DNA of 64,000 bases from Desulfobacterales bacterium (GCA_016342285.1 JAEINQ010000016.1:31440-95439); one strand, 5' to 3'. Shown: positions 1 to 8,422, numbered from the stretch's first letter. The notes: generated by a model from the letters alone, not told the origin. A program made the numbers and translations.

Positions 1-2
1 GC

Positions 3-1559
3 GAAATTCCCCTCAACCGGGTTTTCACCGCACTGACCACCAATCGTCTCGACATTCTCGACCCGGCCCTGATCCGATCCAAACGCCTGAAGGTCATGGA
101 AATTTCAGGTCACATGAGCCGCGACGATATCGTCGACATCGTCTCACAGGCCCTCAAAGGCGTGCCGCTGGCAACGGACCTGGACGAACCGGGGATCGTC
201 GAAACCGCCAAGGGACTGTGCAACACCCCGGCCGACTACACGGCCTTTGTGGAAAAGGCCCGGTCCCTTCGCAGTACGGAGTTTGAAGTGCTGCGCCGGT
301 TTCGCAACCTGGCCCATGCGGACCGGCATGCCCAGGAGAATTTCATCAAATTCAATTTCAAGACCCTGCTGGGTATTCTCGAAGCCGTGAAAGCACCCCA
401 AGACATCCGGGCGGAGGTCAAGGCCAACCCCATGGCCTTTCTCGAAAAATCTACGGTGGTGCTCGAACTGCTGGAAAACATCCGGGAGGCGACGGATTAT
501 CCCCTCATGTCCAGCCACCTGGAATCGGCCCGCATGGAGATCGCCGGCAGCCCGGTGCGGAAGGGCAAGATGCAGCTGGACGAATTCCTCGAAGCCGAGT
601 TGAGCCAGGAACCCCAGATCGGTTTCATCATCGGCGTGGGCGCCAACGATGTCTCCGGGGTCCTGTTGCCCATCGCCACCAGCCTGACCTACAACCTGGG
701 CACTGAAAAGGTCCTGGTCACCGGTGCCGTGTCGTCGGCTGCACCGGCCGCCGCCGAGTTGGAAATGGCGGTGAAGATGACCCAGCAGTCAGCCCAGGAA
801 GCCTTTACCATGGTCAAGAACTACCTTCAGGGGATGGCTCCCAAGGTGAGCATCCCCAAGCTCATCGGTGAATTCCTCAACCATTACACCGTCCACCACC
901 AACTCCTGTCGGCCTCCTACAACGTGGGAGGGCCGTCGGCTGGATACGCCCTGGCCATCAACACCCTGTCGGCCATTCTCCACCTGCCGGTCTACAACGA
1001 CTTCGGCATCACCGGTGCGCCCTGGACCAAAGGGGTCAAGGTCGGGGAGGTGGGCGGTTCGGTGATCATCGGCGGCCACAAGAAAAAAACGGAAAAGGTG
1101 CTGATGTACCTGCGCCGCATGTACATGCCCCTTCAGAACTACAAAGACCTTGAAATTGATTTTCTGCTCAATTACTGGACCCAGGGCAAGGACGTTCTCG
1201 GCGTGACCCACTTCGGGGACCTGTTGCCCGAGGTGGTCTGGCTCGGGGCCGAATACGAACAGACCCTGCTTGATCTCATCGATACCCGGCTGACCTACAA
1301 ACTTGAAAAGTACCGGGGACGAACGCCATCTCCGTTAATTCAAGAACAGATACTGGAAATGAAGAAGCGCCTGCGCAATCGACTGGAAGCGGAAATCGCC
1401 CGGCGCCTCAACGCCATTCGCGTCTACCTGAGGAATCCCGTCCGCGACCCCCACACCTCCATCAAAGAGATCTTTCGGGAGGCGCCGGAGAGCAGGGAGC
1501 GGCTGGTCCAACCCATTCTCAAATACTTCAGGGACAGGATCGGCCGGTGGCAGGAATAA
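3..1559 (+). CDS. AAA+ ATPase with C-terminal Lon-type (S16) protease domain, 5' end outside window
   Basis: The frame is open from base 3, so the N-terminus and most of the ATPase domain lie upstream of the window. The first visible residues, TTNRLDILDPALIRSKR, look like the sensor-1/arginine-finger end of an AAA+ module. A helical linker follows. The C-terminal third carries a Lon-like proteolytic domain: GGPSAG near visible residue 308 supplies the catalytic Ser, and GGHKKK near residue 358 supplies the candidate catalytic Lys, as in the Ser-Lys dyad of family S16. After the protease domain there is a charged helical tail of about 130 residues that ordinary Lon lacks. It is probably an ATP-dependent cytoplasmic protease of a Lon-related, non-canonical class. 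The substrate is unknown. It converges on the amidohydrolase gene. Confidence 0.8.
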   Translation, partial: EIPLNRVFTALTTNRLDILDPALIRSKRLKVMEISGHMSRDDIVDIVSQALKGVPLATDLDEPGIVETAKGLCNTPADYTAFVEKARSLRSTEFEVLRRFRNLAHADRHAQENFIKFNFKTLLGILEAVKAPQDIRAEVKANPMAFLEKSTVVLELLENIREATDYPLMSSHLESARMEIAGSPVRKGKMQLDEFLEAELSQEPQIGFIIGVGANDVSGVLLPIATSLTYNLGTEKVLVTGAVSSAAPAAAELEMAVKMTQQSAQEAFTMVKNYLQGMAPKVSIPKLIGEFLNHYTVHHQLLSASYNVGGPSAGYALAINTLSAILHLPVYNDFGITGAPWTKGVKVGEVGGSVIIGGHKKKTEKVLMYLRRMYMPLQNYKDLEIDFLLNYWTQGKDVLGVTHFGDLLPEVVWLGAEYEQTLLDLIDTRLTYKLEKYRGRTPSPLIQEQILEMKKRLRNRLEAEIARRLNAIRVYLRNPVRDPHTSIKEIFREAPESRERLVQPILKYFRDRIGRWQE

Positions 1560-1611
1560 GCCGGATCGGCCAGACCTGTCGCCTTCGGCGCCCGAGCCCC
1601 CCTGCGAGGAT

Positions 1612-1687
1612 CCACCCGCAAAGCGGGTGGTCTCAGAAGAACCTCCTTAGGAGGACTTAATGTCCAATTTTCAATTCTCAATGTTCA
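1612..1687 (+). repeat. Mosaic intergenic repeat (CCACCCGC hairpin type), copy A
   Basis: A perfect 8-bp hairpin (CCACCCGC / GCGGGTGG, 3-base loop, 1612-1630) is followed by the palindrome CCTCCTTAGGAGG and a tail reading roughly TTAATGTCCAATTTTCAATTC. The same order of parts recurs at 28078-28140 and, inverted, at 35250-35305. It sits between two convergent genes, so the hairpin may also help end transcription. There is no T-run. Confidence 0.6.
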
Positions 1688-1843
1688 AGGAAGGTATTCC
1701 GCCATATCAGCCTTTTAAAAAATTGGCAGAGCGTAGCGATTCCACACTTGAGTATTGGACATTGGAAATTCACGGTAGTCGTTCTCGCCGGAACGATAGA
1801 ACCTTTCCGGGGCCGCCACCAAAAAGATGGTTTGATGCCAGCG

Positions 1844-3070
1844 TCAACCGACAACGCGGCCCGATCCCCCCAGCGTTCGTCGGCCGTCGACCCATACCGA
1901 ACCGACACGGCCCAGGGACCCGGGAAGGTGTTCAGGGGGCCCTTTGATAGCGATAAACGTGGCCGCATGCCCCGGCGCCAAGGTTCCGGAATATCCCCCG
2001 CCGACCAGGGGCGCTGCCACCGACGAGCCGCTTTGCACGGCTTCGGACAGGCTCCAGCCGGCCTCCATAACAATGGCCATCTCCTCCTTCAGCGCCGTTC
2101 CGTGATCCACCCCCAGACTGCCGGCGTCGGTGCCCAGGGCCACCCGTACGCCAAGCCGACGAGCCATTTGCATCTGCTCCAGCTGGTGGTCGAAATTGCG
2201 ACGGGCCATTTGGGCTTCGATGCTGCCCGGTGCAAGCTGCCGGGCATAGGCCCTCATGGTCACTGCCGTCGGAACCCAAATCACCAGGGAATCGGCCATG
2301 CGGGCCAGATTGTCCGGTCCCATGAAAAACCCGTGTTCAACGGACCGGCACCCGGCTGCCACGGCCATGGCCACCGGCAACCGGCCGTTGGCATGGACCA
2401 TGACCCCGAGGCCCCGAACAGCGGCGGCCTCAACTGCGGCCCGCATCTCCTCCAGGCTGAACTGAGGCGCCGTCTCCTTGGCAAAATGGGTAAGGCTGTT
2501 GAGCCCGCTGTTGACGATCTTGACGTGATCCGGAGCCGGCCGGTCCCCTGCCACGGCCTCGGCCAGGGTCATCCCCGCCTTCGGCGACCGACCGATGAGC
2601 CGGCCGTATCGCCCACTCTGGCGCCAGGCCTGACCGGCACTTTGCACGCGGACCGGCAACAGCTGTGATGGACGGGTTTTGAACCTCAACACATGCCCCG
2701 AACGGTCCCCACCATCACGAACAGCCACCACGCCGCAGTCTCGGTGTTGGCACAGGTGGGCTGCGATCACCGTTGCCGCCCGGTCGTAACCGGCTTCCAG
2801 CTGGGATTTCCGGACCACCGAATCGTCGGTCCCGGACAGGGTCAGATGAACGTGACTGTCCACCAACCCGGGCAGCAGGGTAAAATCGCTCAGGTCACAC
2901 CCCTGCCCGGACAAAACGTCCCGGGGCGGCTTTGGGTCCACGGATCGAACCATGCCTTCCCGAATATAAATCCAGACCTTGGACCGGACCGGCCCACCGG
3001 TGCCGTCCACCAGCCACCCGGCCAAAATCAACTGATCGGAGGGATCGGTGGCGCCCTTATTCGCAGTCAT
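1844..3070 (-). CDS. Amidohydrolase family protein (imidazolonepropionase-like)
   Basis: This is a metal-dependent hydrolase of the amidohydrolase superfamily, 408 aa, probably cytoplasmic. The metal-site motifs appear in order: DSHVHL (HxH) near residue 72, a KIVNSG segment with the Lys expected at the bridging position, VMVHANG, SVEHGFF and GTDAGS (metal-binding Asp). The C-terminal strand GTLAPGHAATFIAIKG is the usual closing segment of the beta-sandwich. ATG at 3070 is chosen over the TTG one codon upstream because it overlaps the stop of the preceding 41-aa ORF by one base (TGATG), which suggests translational coupling. The substrate is not identifiable; relatives act on cyclic amides, peptides or related compounds. 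It is the last gene of the cinA unit. Confidence 0.8.
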   Translation of the reverse strand: MTANKGATDPSDQLILAGWLVDGTGGPVRSKVWIYIREGMVRSVDPKPPRDVLSGQGCDLSDFTLLPGLVDSHVHLTLSGTDDSVVRKSQLEAGYDRAATVIAAHLCQHRDCGVVAVRDGGDRSGHVLRFKTRPSQLLPVRVQSAGQAWRQSGRYGRLIGRSPKAGMTLAEAVAGDRPAPDHVKIVNSGLNSLTHFAKETAPQFSLEEMRAAVEAAAVRGLGVMVHANGRLPVAMAVAAGCRSVEHGFFMGPDNLARMADSLVIWVPTAVTMRAYARQLAPGSIEAQMARRNFDHQLEQMQMARRLGVRVALGTDAGSLGVDHGTALKEEMAIVMEAGWSLSEAVQSGSSVAAPLVGGGYSGTLAPGHAATFIAIKGPPEHLPGSLGRVGSVWVDGRRTLGGSGRVVG

Positions 3071-3195
3071 CAATGTTCAACGTCCAAATTCGGGTCGTGT
3101 TTGCTTAAAAACCGAACCACGGCTTCCCCATAGCCCGGGGTGTGGCTCGATTCACTGTGACCGGCGCCAGGGGCCACATACAGCATCATCGACAT
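3070..3195 (-). CDS. 41-aa ORF resembling the C-terminal tail of an alpha/beta hydrolase
   Basis: This short ORF starts 4 bp after the cinA stop, has an RBS-like TTGAGG upstream, and overlaps the next gene by one base. Its sequence contains VAPGAGHSESSHTPGYGEAV followed by VRFLSKH. That is the pattern around the catalytic histidine at the very end of alpha/beta hydrolases (PGAGHS..., then Y..V..FL). No nucleophile elbow or other part of such an enzyme is present upstream. It is either a remnant left by an internal deletion of a hydrolase gene, kept in frame with its original start, or a small coupled peptide that keeps the downstream gene translated. Confidence 0.55.
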   Translation of the reverse strand: MSMMLYVAPGAGHSESSHTPGYGEAVVRFLSKHDPNLDVEH

Positions 3196-3199
3196 GGCA

Positions 3200-4447
3200 C
3201 TACCTCAACAAAAGGGACCGGCGCAGACGGTCCAGGGCCGTAACGGCAAAAACCCGCTTGTTCATGTCCCGATCGCCAAAGGGGAAGTGGTGGCGAAAGG
3301 CATCAACACCGTGGGGACCGGCCAGCCCGATACAGACCGTGCCCACCGGCTTTTCGGCGCTTCCGCCACCCGGTCCGGCAATGCCGGTGGTGGCCAGGCC
3401 CCAGTCTGTTCCGGCAACCCGCCTGGCCCCCTCGGCCATGGTCCGGGCGGTCTCCTGGCTGACGGCGCCGAATCGCGCCAGGATCGTTTCGGGCACCCCG
3501 AGGACAGCCGTCTTTGCAGCGTTGGCGTAGACCACACCGGAAAAACGAAAATAATCGGAAGATCCGGGCACTTCGGTGAGCCAATGGGCCATGAGTCCAC
3601 CGGTACAACTCTCTGCCATGGCCAGGGTCGCCCCATGACCCCTGAGCAGGCCGCCCACCACCTCGGCCATGGATGCGCCGGTCAAAGAAACCACCCTTTC
3701 CCCGAGCCGGTCACAGGCCCATCTTGCGGCCTCGTCCAGTCGGCTTTCCAGCCGGTCCGCCGATCCATCCCGACCGTGAATCCGAACCAGAATCTCGGGA
3801 AACCGGATCTGAAAACCGATGCCCAGATCGGGAAACAGGCTTCCGAAACCGTCCAGTTGCTCACCGGTGGCCGATTCGGTGAGACCGAAGGTCACCAGGG
3901 TTCGCGTCCGACCGACCGACCGTGGTTGCCCCAACCGTTTCTCCAGGTCGGGCAGGACCGCCGTTTCCAACATCCGCCGCATCTCCCGGGGCACCCCGGG
4001 AAGAAAATAGAACCGGCACTCACCCATGGTAAGACGGAAACCCGGAGCCGTGCCGACCGGATTGGCCAGCCAGTCCGCACCCTGGGGAAGGCGAGCCTGC
4101 TTTCGGTTGGCGTCGGTCATTGGCCGTCCCCGGTTGTTAAAGAAGGCTTCCATGGCGTCCAGGGCCGCCGTGTTCATCGTGCAGGCGACACCGGCGGCAG
4201 CAGCGGCCGCTTGGGCGGTCCGATCGTCTTGGGTGGGCCCCAGGCCACCGGTGACCACAACCAGATCAGCCCGGGTGCCCATTTCGGCCAACGCCCGGGA
4301 AATCGCGTCCAGGCCGTCGCCGACACAAAGGTGCCGCCGGACCGCCACCCCCATTTCCTCCAAACGACGGGCAATGTGTGCGGCGTTGGTGTCGACCACG
4401 GCACCACAGCGAATCTCCTCACCCGTGGACAGAATTTCGGCGATCAT
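3200..4447 (-). CDS. cinA: CinA family protein (competence/damage-inducible; NMN deamidase domain)
   Basis: Full-length CinA, 415 aa. The N-terminal MoCF/COG1058 domain begins MIAEILSTGEEI and carries VVVTGGLGPTQDDRT near residue 70. The C-terminal CinA/PncC domain carries MAESCTGGLMAHWLTEVPGSS and TGIAGPGGG with KPVGTV, typical of the NMN amidohydrolase domain that recycles pyridine nucleotides; the N-terminal domain of the family has ADP-ribose pyrophosphatase-type activity. The reading frame extends 104 codons further upstream, but that part is not conserved-looking. ATG at 4447 has a good RBS (AGGAG, about 9 bases upstream) and matches the family N-terminus. It is the first gene of a three-ORF minus-strand unit. 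Confidence 0.93.
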   Translation of the reverse strand: MIAEILSTGEEIRCGAVVDTNAAHIARRLEEMGVAVRRHLCVGDGLDAISRALAEMGTRADLVVVTGGLGPTQDDRTAQAAAAAAGVACTMNTAALDAMEAFFNNRGRPMTDANRKQARLPQGADWLANPVGTAPGFRLTMGECRFYFLPGVPREMRRMLETAVLPDLEKRLGQPRSVGRTRTLVTFGLTESATGEQLDGFGSLFPDLGIGFQIRFPEILVRIHGRDGSADRLESRLDEAARWACDRLGERVVSLTGASMAEVVGGLLRGHGATLAMAESCTGGLMAHWLTEVPGSSDYFRFSGVVYANAAKTAVLGVPETILARFGAVSQETARTMAEGARRVAGTDWGLATTGIAGPGGGSAEKPVGTVCIGLAGPHGVDAFRHHFPFGDRDMNKRVFAVTALDRLRRSLLLR

Positions 4448-4489
4448 TTCCAAATCTTCTCCTGCACATACCCTTGAACGTGAAGAGCC

Positions 4490-4740
4490 CCGGCCCCGAG
4501 GACATGGCCTTGGGTTACCCCTGGAATGGGCGGGGTGACCGGCCCCTGATAAGTGTGGAGTGACTAAAGTTGAGGAGTTTCTACCCTCCACCGTTTTTTT
4601 AAAATAGGCAGAAGACCTTAACTTTAGCTCACTCCAAATTTTAGATTCACTTGAGTCACTTGCAACACAGGTGTCCCGGCAGAGCCAGCCACCTCTGAAC
4701 ACGCCCAAAGGACGTGGACTCCGACTCCGAATTGAGACCA
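4490..4740. repeat. MITE-like dispersed intergenic element, copy 1
   Basis: This copy has the family features seen best at 30509-30765: a left part around TTGGGTTACCCCTGGAA, then GTGTGGAGTGACTAAAGTTG, an inner region around CTACCCTCCACC, the inverted arm CTTAACTTTAGCTCACTCCA, and a right end of CCCAAAGGACGTGGA. The arms at about 4555-4575 and 4617-4637 can form a long hairpin. It lies directly upstream of cinA. There is no coding capacity and no transposase. Confidence 0.7.
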
Positions 4741-5549
4741 TTACCACCGACCCACTCAAAAATCCATCGGATCATGGGCGGGGAAACACAAAGGGGGTCT
4801 CGGTAGAAGCCTTTTACAGAAAAACGGCATCGCTTTATGACGCATTTTGGCAGATATATGACAGAAATTGATGCTTAACCGACTGGCTCTGGACCACCCC
4901 CGTGCGAAACGATCAACAAAATATGGCGATCACCCGTCCGTTATTATCATATCTCATTGTTTTTATACATCTCTGAGTCAAATACAAAACATTTGGTCAT
5001 GACCGGCCGGATCCCCGCCGGACATGATGAAGTGGTTCAGGATTTGCAACGGAGGCACAGGAGGCCCTGGGCAGCGACCCTATCGGCATGTCCACTGACA
5101 CTGGCCCCGCCCAACGGAGGTGGATTCCTACTGTGTATTGAAAAAAGGGACCCCTTCCAGGCAGGCAGCGCCCGCTGAGCAGCGCCTTGATTTGGCAACT
5201 GCATCACAAAATATATGTGCCCTCACGCATGGACAAGGAAACAAATAGGCTATAATATAGAGCCTCTTCTCTGGGCGATTATTCATACAAGGCTTCGGCC
5301 AACGCCATCAGAAAGCGTTTTCGGTGAACAGGTCACAAAAGGAACGTGCCCCACTTCACTGATCGCCATCAGGAAAGCAAGGTATAAGGAAGCTAACATC
5401 GAGGCTGTCGCCCACAACCTCTCAACCCCAGGCAGGGCCGACAATGGCGAAAGGAGGTTTTGGAAAACACGGATACCAATGCAATTTAGAACCAGCGAAA
5501 TCAAACAACCGGGATGAACCAAATCATCAAATCTTCGAGGAGGGATAAA
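4741..5549. other. Gene-free spacer upstream of the repeat-protein locus
   Basis: No convincing gene is seen here. The ORFs present are short, have no RBS and show unstructured composition. A fragment of the MITE-like family's right end lies at about 5085-5140 (GCCCAACGGAGGTGGATTCC followed by TACTGTGTATTG). The last 100 bases probably hold the promoter of the repeat-protein operon, but no clear sigma-70 or sigma-54 box could be picked out by eye. Confidence 0.5.
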
Positions 5550-6479
5550 ATGAAACGAACTGTCGCAATGGTCATCGGAATCTTGTTTGTCACGGCGTCG
5601 GTCGCCATGGCCGAGTCCAACGTCAAGGGTGCTGTCATTAACCAGTCCAATGTCAAGGGCGCGGCCAATGTCGCCATCGGCCAGGACAACACCGCCGACA
5701 TGGGAAAAATCGGCATCAAGGGCTCCAACGTCAAAGGCGCCGTCATCAACCGGTCCAACGTCAAGGGCGCGGCCAACATCGCCATCGGCCAGGGCAACAC
5801 CGCCACCATGGGCTCCACCAACATCAAAAATTCCAATGTCAAAGGCGCTGTCATCAACCAGAGCAATGTGGAAAGCGCTGCCAATGTCGCCATCGGCCAG
5901 GGCAACAAGGCCGCCATGGGCTCCATTGACCTGAAAAACTCCAACGTCAAGGGCGCCGTCATCAACCAGAGCAACGTGAAAAACGCCGCCAATGTCGCCA
6001 TCGGCCAGGGCAACACCGCCACCATGGGCTCGGTCAACATGAAGGGCTCCAACGTCAAAGGTGCCGTCATCAACAGCTCCAACGTACAAAATGCCGCCAA
6101 CGTGGCCATCGGCCAGGGCAACAAGGCCTCCATGGGCTCGGTCAACATGAAGGGCGCCAATGTCAAGGGCGCTGTCATTAACCAGAGCAACGTGAAAAAT
6201 GCCGCCAATGTCGCCATCGGCCAGGGCAATAAGGCCTCCATGGGCTCGGTCAACCTGAAGAACTCCAACATCAAGGGCGCCGTCATCAACCGCTCCAATG
6301 TTCAGGGCGCGGCCAATGTCGCCATCGGCCAGGGCAACACCGCCAACATGGGCTCGGTCAACGTCAAGGGCTCCAATGTCAAGGGTGTGATCTACAACCA
6401 GTCCAATGTCGAAGGCGCAGCCAACGTCGCCGCCGGCAAGGGCAACAAAGCCAACATGGGCTCGGTGGTCATCGAATAG
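5550..6479 (+). CDS. Secreted protein of eight 36-residue repeats, candidate amyloid or beta-solenoid fibre subunit
   Basis: 309 aa. A Sec signal peptide (MKRTVAMVIGILFVTASVAMA, cut after AMA near residue 21) is followed directly by eight near-identical 36-residue repeats and nothing else. The repeat consensus is SNVKGAVINQSNVKGAANVA, then IGQGNxAxMGSVNxK plus G or N. It is rich in N, G, A, Q and V, with no Cys or aromatic core apart from one Tyr in the last repeat. The regular Asn/Gln ladder and the NVAIGQGN motif recall curlin and Fap repeats and other beta-solenoids, but the repeat length is not that of CsgA (about 22 residues). Repeats 1 and 8 are the most divergent. At DNA level it is a 108-bp tandem array. 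ATG at 5550 has a strong RBS (GAGGAGGG). It heads an operon with a CsgG-like exporter. Fibre function is inferred. Confidence 0.75.
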   Translation: MKRTVAMVIGILFVTASVAMAESNVKGAVINQSNVKGAANVAIGQDNTADMGKIGIKGSNVKGAVINRSNVKGAANIAIGQGNTATMGSTNIKNSNVKGAVINQSNVESAANVAIGQGNKAAMGSIDLKNSNVKGAVINQSNVKNAANVAIGQGNTATMGSVNMKGSNVKGAVINSSNVQNAANVAIGQGNKASMGSVNMKGANVKGAVINQSNVKNAANVAIGQGNKASMGSVNLKNSNIKGAVINRSNVQGAANVAIGQGNTANMGSVNVKGSNVKGVIYNQSNVEGAANVAAGKGNKANMGSVVIE

Positions 6480-6645
6480 GCCCGCGTAAGTGGCGTGTGG
6501 CGGCCGACAACGACCACTGCCGCCAGTGCAGCAATCTCTCTTGAATCGGAATACCGGACAACGCATTGCCGGCCGGTATTCCGAACAGGGGGGCACCGGA
6601 AAGACGATCGCGCCGGAACAGGTCCGGAGCGAAAAGGAGGGCGAC

Positions 6646-6993
6646 ATGCAGCGAAAATCGATTGTGACCGTGATCAGCCTGCTCGCGGCATTCACGCTGG
6701 GATTAGGCGTAAGCTTCGGCGGGGATTTGGATGACGGCATCTCCAAGGCCAACGAAGACGGCATCAGCAGCTACGACAGTATGGGATCGGCGGATAAAAA
6801 CGTCAACTTCATCAAACGAAATGCCAAGAGCCGTGCAAAGGTCAGGGCCAAGCTAGACCCCAACAGCACTTTGACAGGGCAGACCGGCGGTGGTAACATG
6901 AACAGCGTGGTCATGGGCGCGGGATCCAACGTCCGGGGCGACATTTACATCATCGACGACTCCAAGGGGAGCAAGTCCATCGTCGGCAATTGA
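6646..6993 (+). CDS. Small secreted protein, possible minor subunit or nucleator of the repeat-protein fibre
   Basis: 115 aa with a Sec signal peptide (positively charged start MQRKS, hydrophobic stretch VTVISLLAAFTLGLGVSF, then GGD). The mature protein is small, charged and Cys-free. Its C-terminal part contains GGGNMNSVVMGAGSNVRGDI, which echoes the NMGSVV and SNVKGVIYN elements of the upstream repeat protein. This suggests a CsgB-like relationship of minor to major subunit. The family is not recognised otherwise. RBS AAAGGAGGG, 8 bases before ATG. It lies between the major repeat protein and the CsgG-like lipoprotein on the same strand. The nucleator role is inference. Confidence 0.65.
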   Translation: MQRKSIVTVISLLAAFTLGLGVSFGGDLDDGISKANEDGISSYDSMGSADKNVNFIKRNAKSRAKVRAKLDPNSTLTGQTGGGNMNSVVMGAGSNVRGDIYIIDDSKGSKSIVGN

Positions 6994-7026
6994 GAATGGC
7001 GATCACCCACCCACGGCAATCGAACG

Positions 7027-7045
7027 CCGCTGCTCCGAGCAGCGG
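7027..7045 (+). other. Perfect intergenic hairpin in the fibre operon
   Basis: The palindrome CCGCTGCTC-C-GAGCAGCGG lies between the minor-subunit gene and the CsgG-like gene. It has no T-run, so it is more likely an mRNA-stabilising or processing hairpin than a terminator. Such structures often set higher subunit than exporter expression in fibre operons. Confidence 0.4.
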
Positions 7046-7090
7046 TAGCAAACCAGCCACACTGTATCCAAATCAAACTGTGAGGGGGCA

Positions 7091-8422
7091 ATGAAACACC
7101 GAATAGGGACATCCAACCATCGCCGAAACCTTCGGATTCTGATCTTTCTGGTTCTTTCCTTGCTGCTGGTCTCCTGCGTGAGCGATCCGGCCAAGGTCGA
7201 CGTCAAGCTCGAGGAGAGTGCACCGGAAATCAAGGTCACCTCCTACACCCAGGCCCTGGACCAGGTGGGACTGATGACCGAGATCTACGACACCGGCCTG
7301 GTCAAGATCCAGAGCCAGGGCATCGGCGACAATACCGGCACGTCAGGGGCCACCGGCGGTGAAATCCAGCGGGACATCACCGAAATTATGAAAAGTACGC
7401 TCAACGCCGTGGGCGGCAACATTCAATTCATCGAATACGATCCGGCCTACATCCAGAATCAGATGGTGACCGGATACTCCGACTTTTCCAACAAAATGGT
7501 CCCGGATGTGGTCATCACCGGCGGAATTACCGAATTCGACCGGGGTCTTGAGACCCGCGGCGACGGCACCGACGTCGGCGCCGAAGCCAACCTGACCGGC
7601 ATGCCCGGCTGGCTTCCGTCCCCGACCGTCGGCATCGACTACGGCCAGTCCGGCAAGACCGGCAAGGCCCGCATCACCCTGGACTTCAACCTCAAGGACT
7701 TCCAGACCCTGGCGGCCATCAAGAAAATGACCACCACCAACTCCATGGTGGTCAACAAGGCCATGGCCGACGAATCGTTCGGCATCACCCTCTTCGGCCC
7801 GACCTTCGGCCGCAAGGGATCGGTAAAAAAAGTCCAGGGGCGCCACAACGTGGTCCGCCTTCTGGTCCAGGTCAGCATGATCCAGATGGTGGGCAAATAC
7901 CTCATGCTCCCCTACTGGCGACTGCTGGGTGAAGATTCCGAACCGGACCCGGTGGTCATGGACACCCTGGCCAAACGATTTTACCGGATGGATCCGGTCA
8001 CCCAGGTGGCCAAGGCCCAGGAACTGCTTTACCTCCACGGATACGATGTGCCCGTCACCGGCACCCTGGACACCCAGACCGTGACGGCCCTGAAGCAGTT
8101 CGACGCCGCCTTCAAGCCGGCGGGCAGTTCCCTGTCCCTGGATACGTTCGTCAGCCTTTACGTCAACGTTCCCATGAATCACCAAACCCTGGGGCGACGG
8201 ACCATGCTGGCCCGTCTCTATCCCGATGGCCAGCCGACCACCGAAGCCCAGACGCCGCAACAGCCACAGCTCAGCGCGCCTCCTGCGCCCCAGCAGCAAC
8301 AAGCGGTGCAACAACGGCAACAACCGCAGCAGCAACAGACTGCAGCGCCCCAGGCCAAACCGGCGCAGCGCAGCGGCAAAAAAGGGATGGTCGGCCGGAT
8401 CCTCAGCGATGAGGAATGGTAG
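7091..8422 (+). CDS. CsgG-like outer-membrane lipoprotein with C-terminal peptidoglycan-binding domain
   Basis: 443 aa. A lipoprotein signal ends LLLVSC (lipobox, Cys about residue 28). The middle region follows the CsgG/HfaB plan: an N-terminal conserved segment (GLMTEIYDTGLVKIQSQGIG), a helix ending in TEIMKSTLNAVGG, the strand PDVVITGGITEFDRG, a strand pair ARITLDFNLKDFQTL...NSMVVNKAM, and a helix at NVVRLLVQVSMIQMVG. This is the fold of the oligomeric curli secretion channel. Residues about 310-350 (VTQVAKAQELLYLHGYDVPV, then TGTLDTQTVTALKQF) form a PG_binding_1-type domain, and a Gln/Pro-rich tail follows. The peptidoglycan domain would anchor the pore to the wall. RBS GAGGGGG. It is probably the exporter for the repeat protein; this rests on motif reading and operon context. 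Confidence 0.72.
   Translation: MKHRIGTSNHRRNLRILIFLVLSLLLVSCVSDPAKVDVKLEESAPEIKVTSYTQALDQVGLMTEIYDTGLVKIQSQGIGDNTGTSGATGGEIQRDITEIMKSTLNAVGGNIQFIEYDPAYIQNQMVTGYSDFSNKMVPDVVITGGITEFDRGLETRGDGTDVGAEANLTGMPGWLPSPTVGIDYGQSGKTGKARITLDFNLKDFQTLAAIKKMTTTNSMVVNKAMADESFGITLFGPTFGRKGSVKKVQGRHNVVRLLVQVSMIQMVGKYLMLPYWRLLGEDSEPDPVVMDTLAKRFYRMDPVTQVAKAQELLYLHGYDVPVTGTLDTQTVTALKQFDAAFKPAGSSLSLDTFVSLYVNVPMNHQTLGRRTMLARLYPDGQPTTEAQTPQQPQLSAPPAPQQQQAVQQRQQPQQQQTAAPQAKPAQRSGKKGMVGRILSDEEW

Noticed and set aside
5215..5517. 100-codon plus-strand ORF upstream of the repeat protein
   Set aside because: No RBS, no domain or signal, mixed composition; it ends inside the leader of the real gene.
5283..6764. Long minus-strand ORF of 493 codons, and another of 265 codons, over the repeat gene
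   Set aside because: They are antisense shadows of a 108-bp in-frame tandem array, which keeps other frames open too. No RBS, no signal peptide and no family resemblance.
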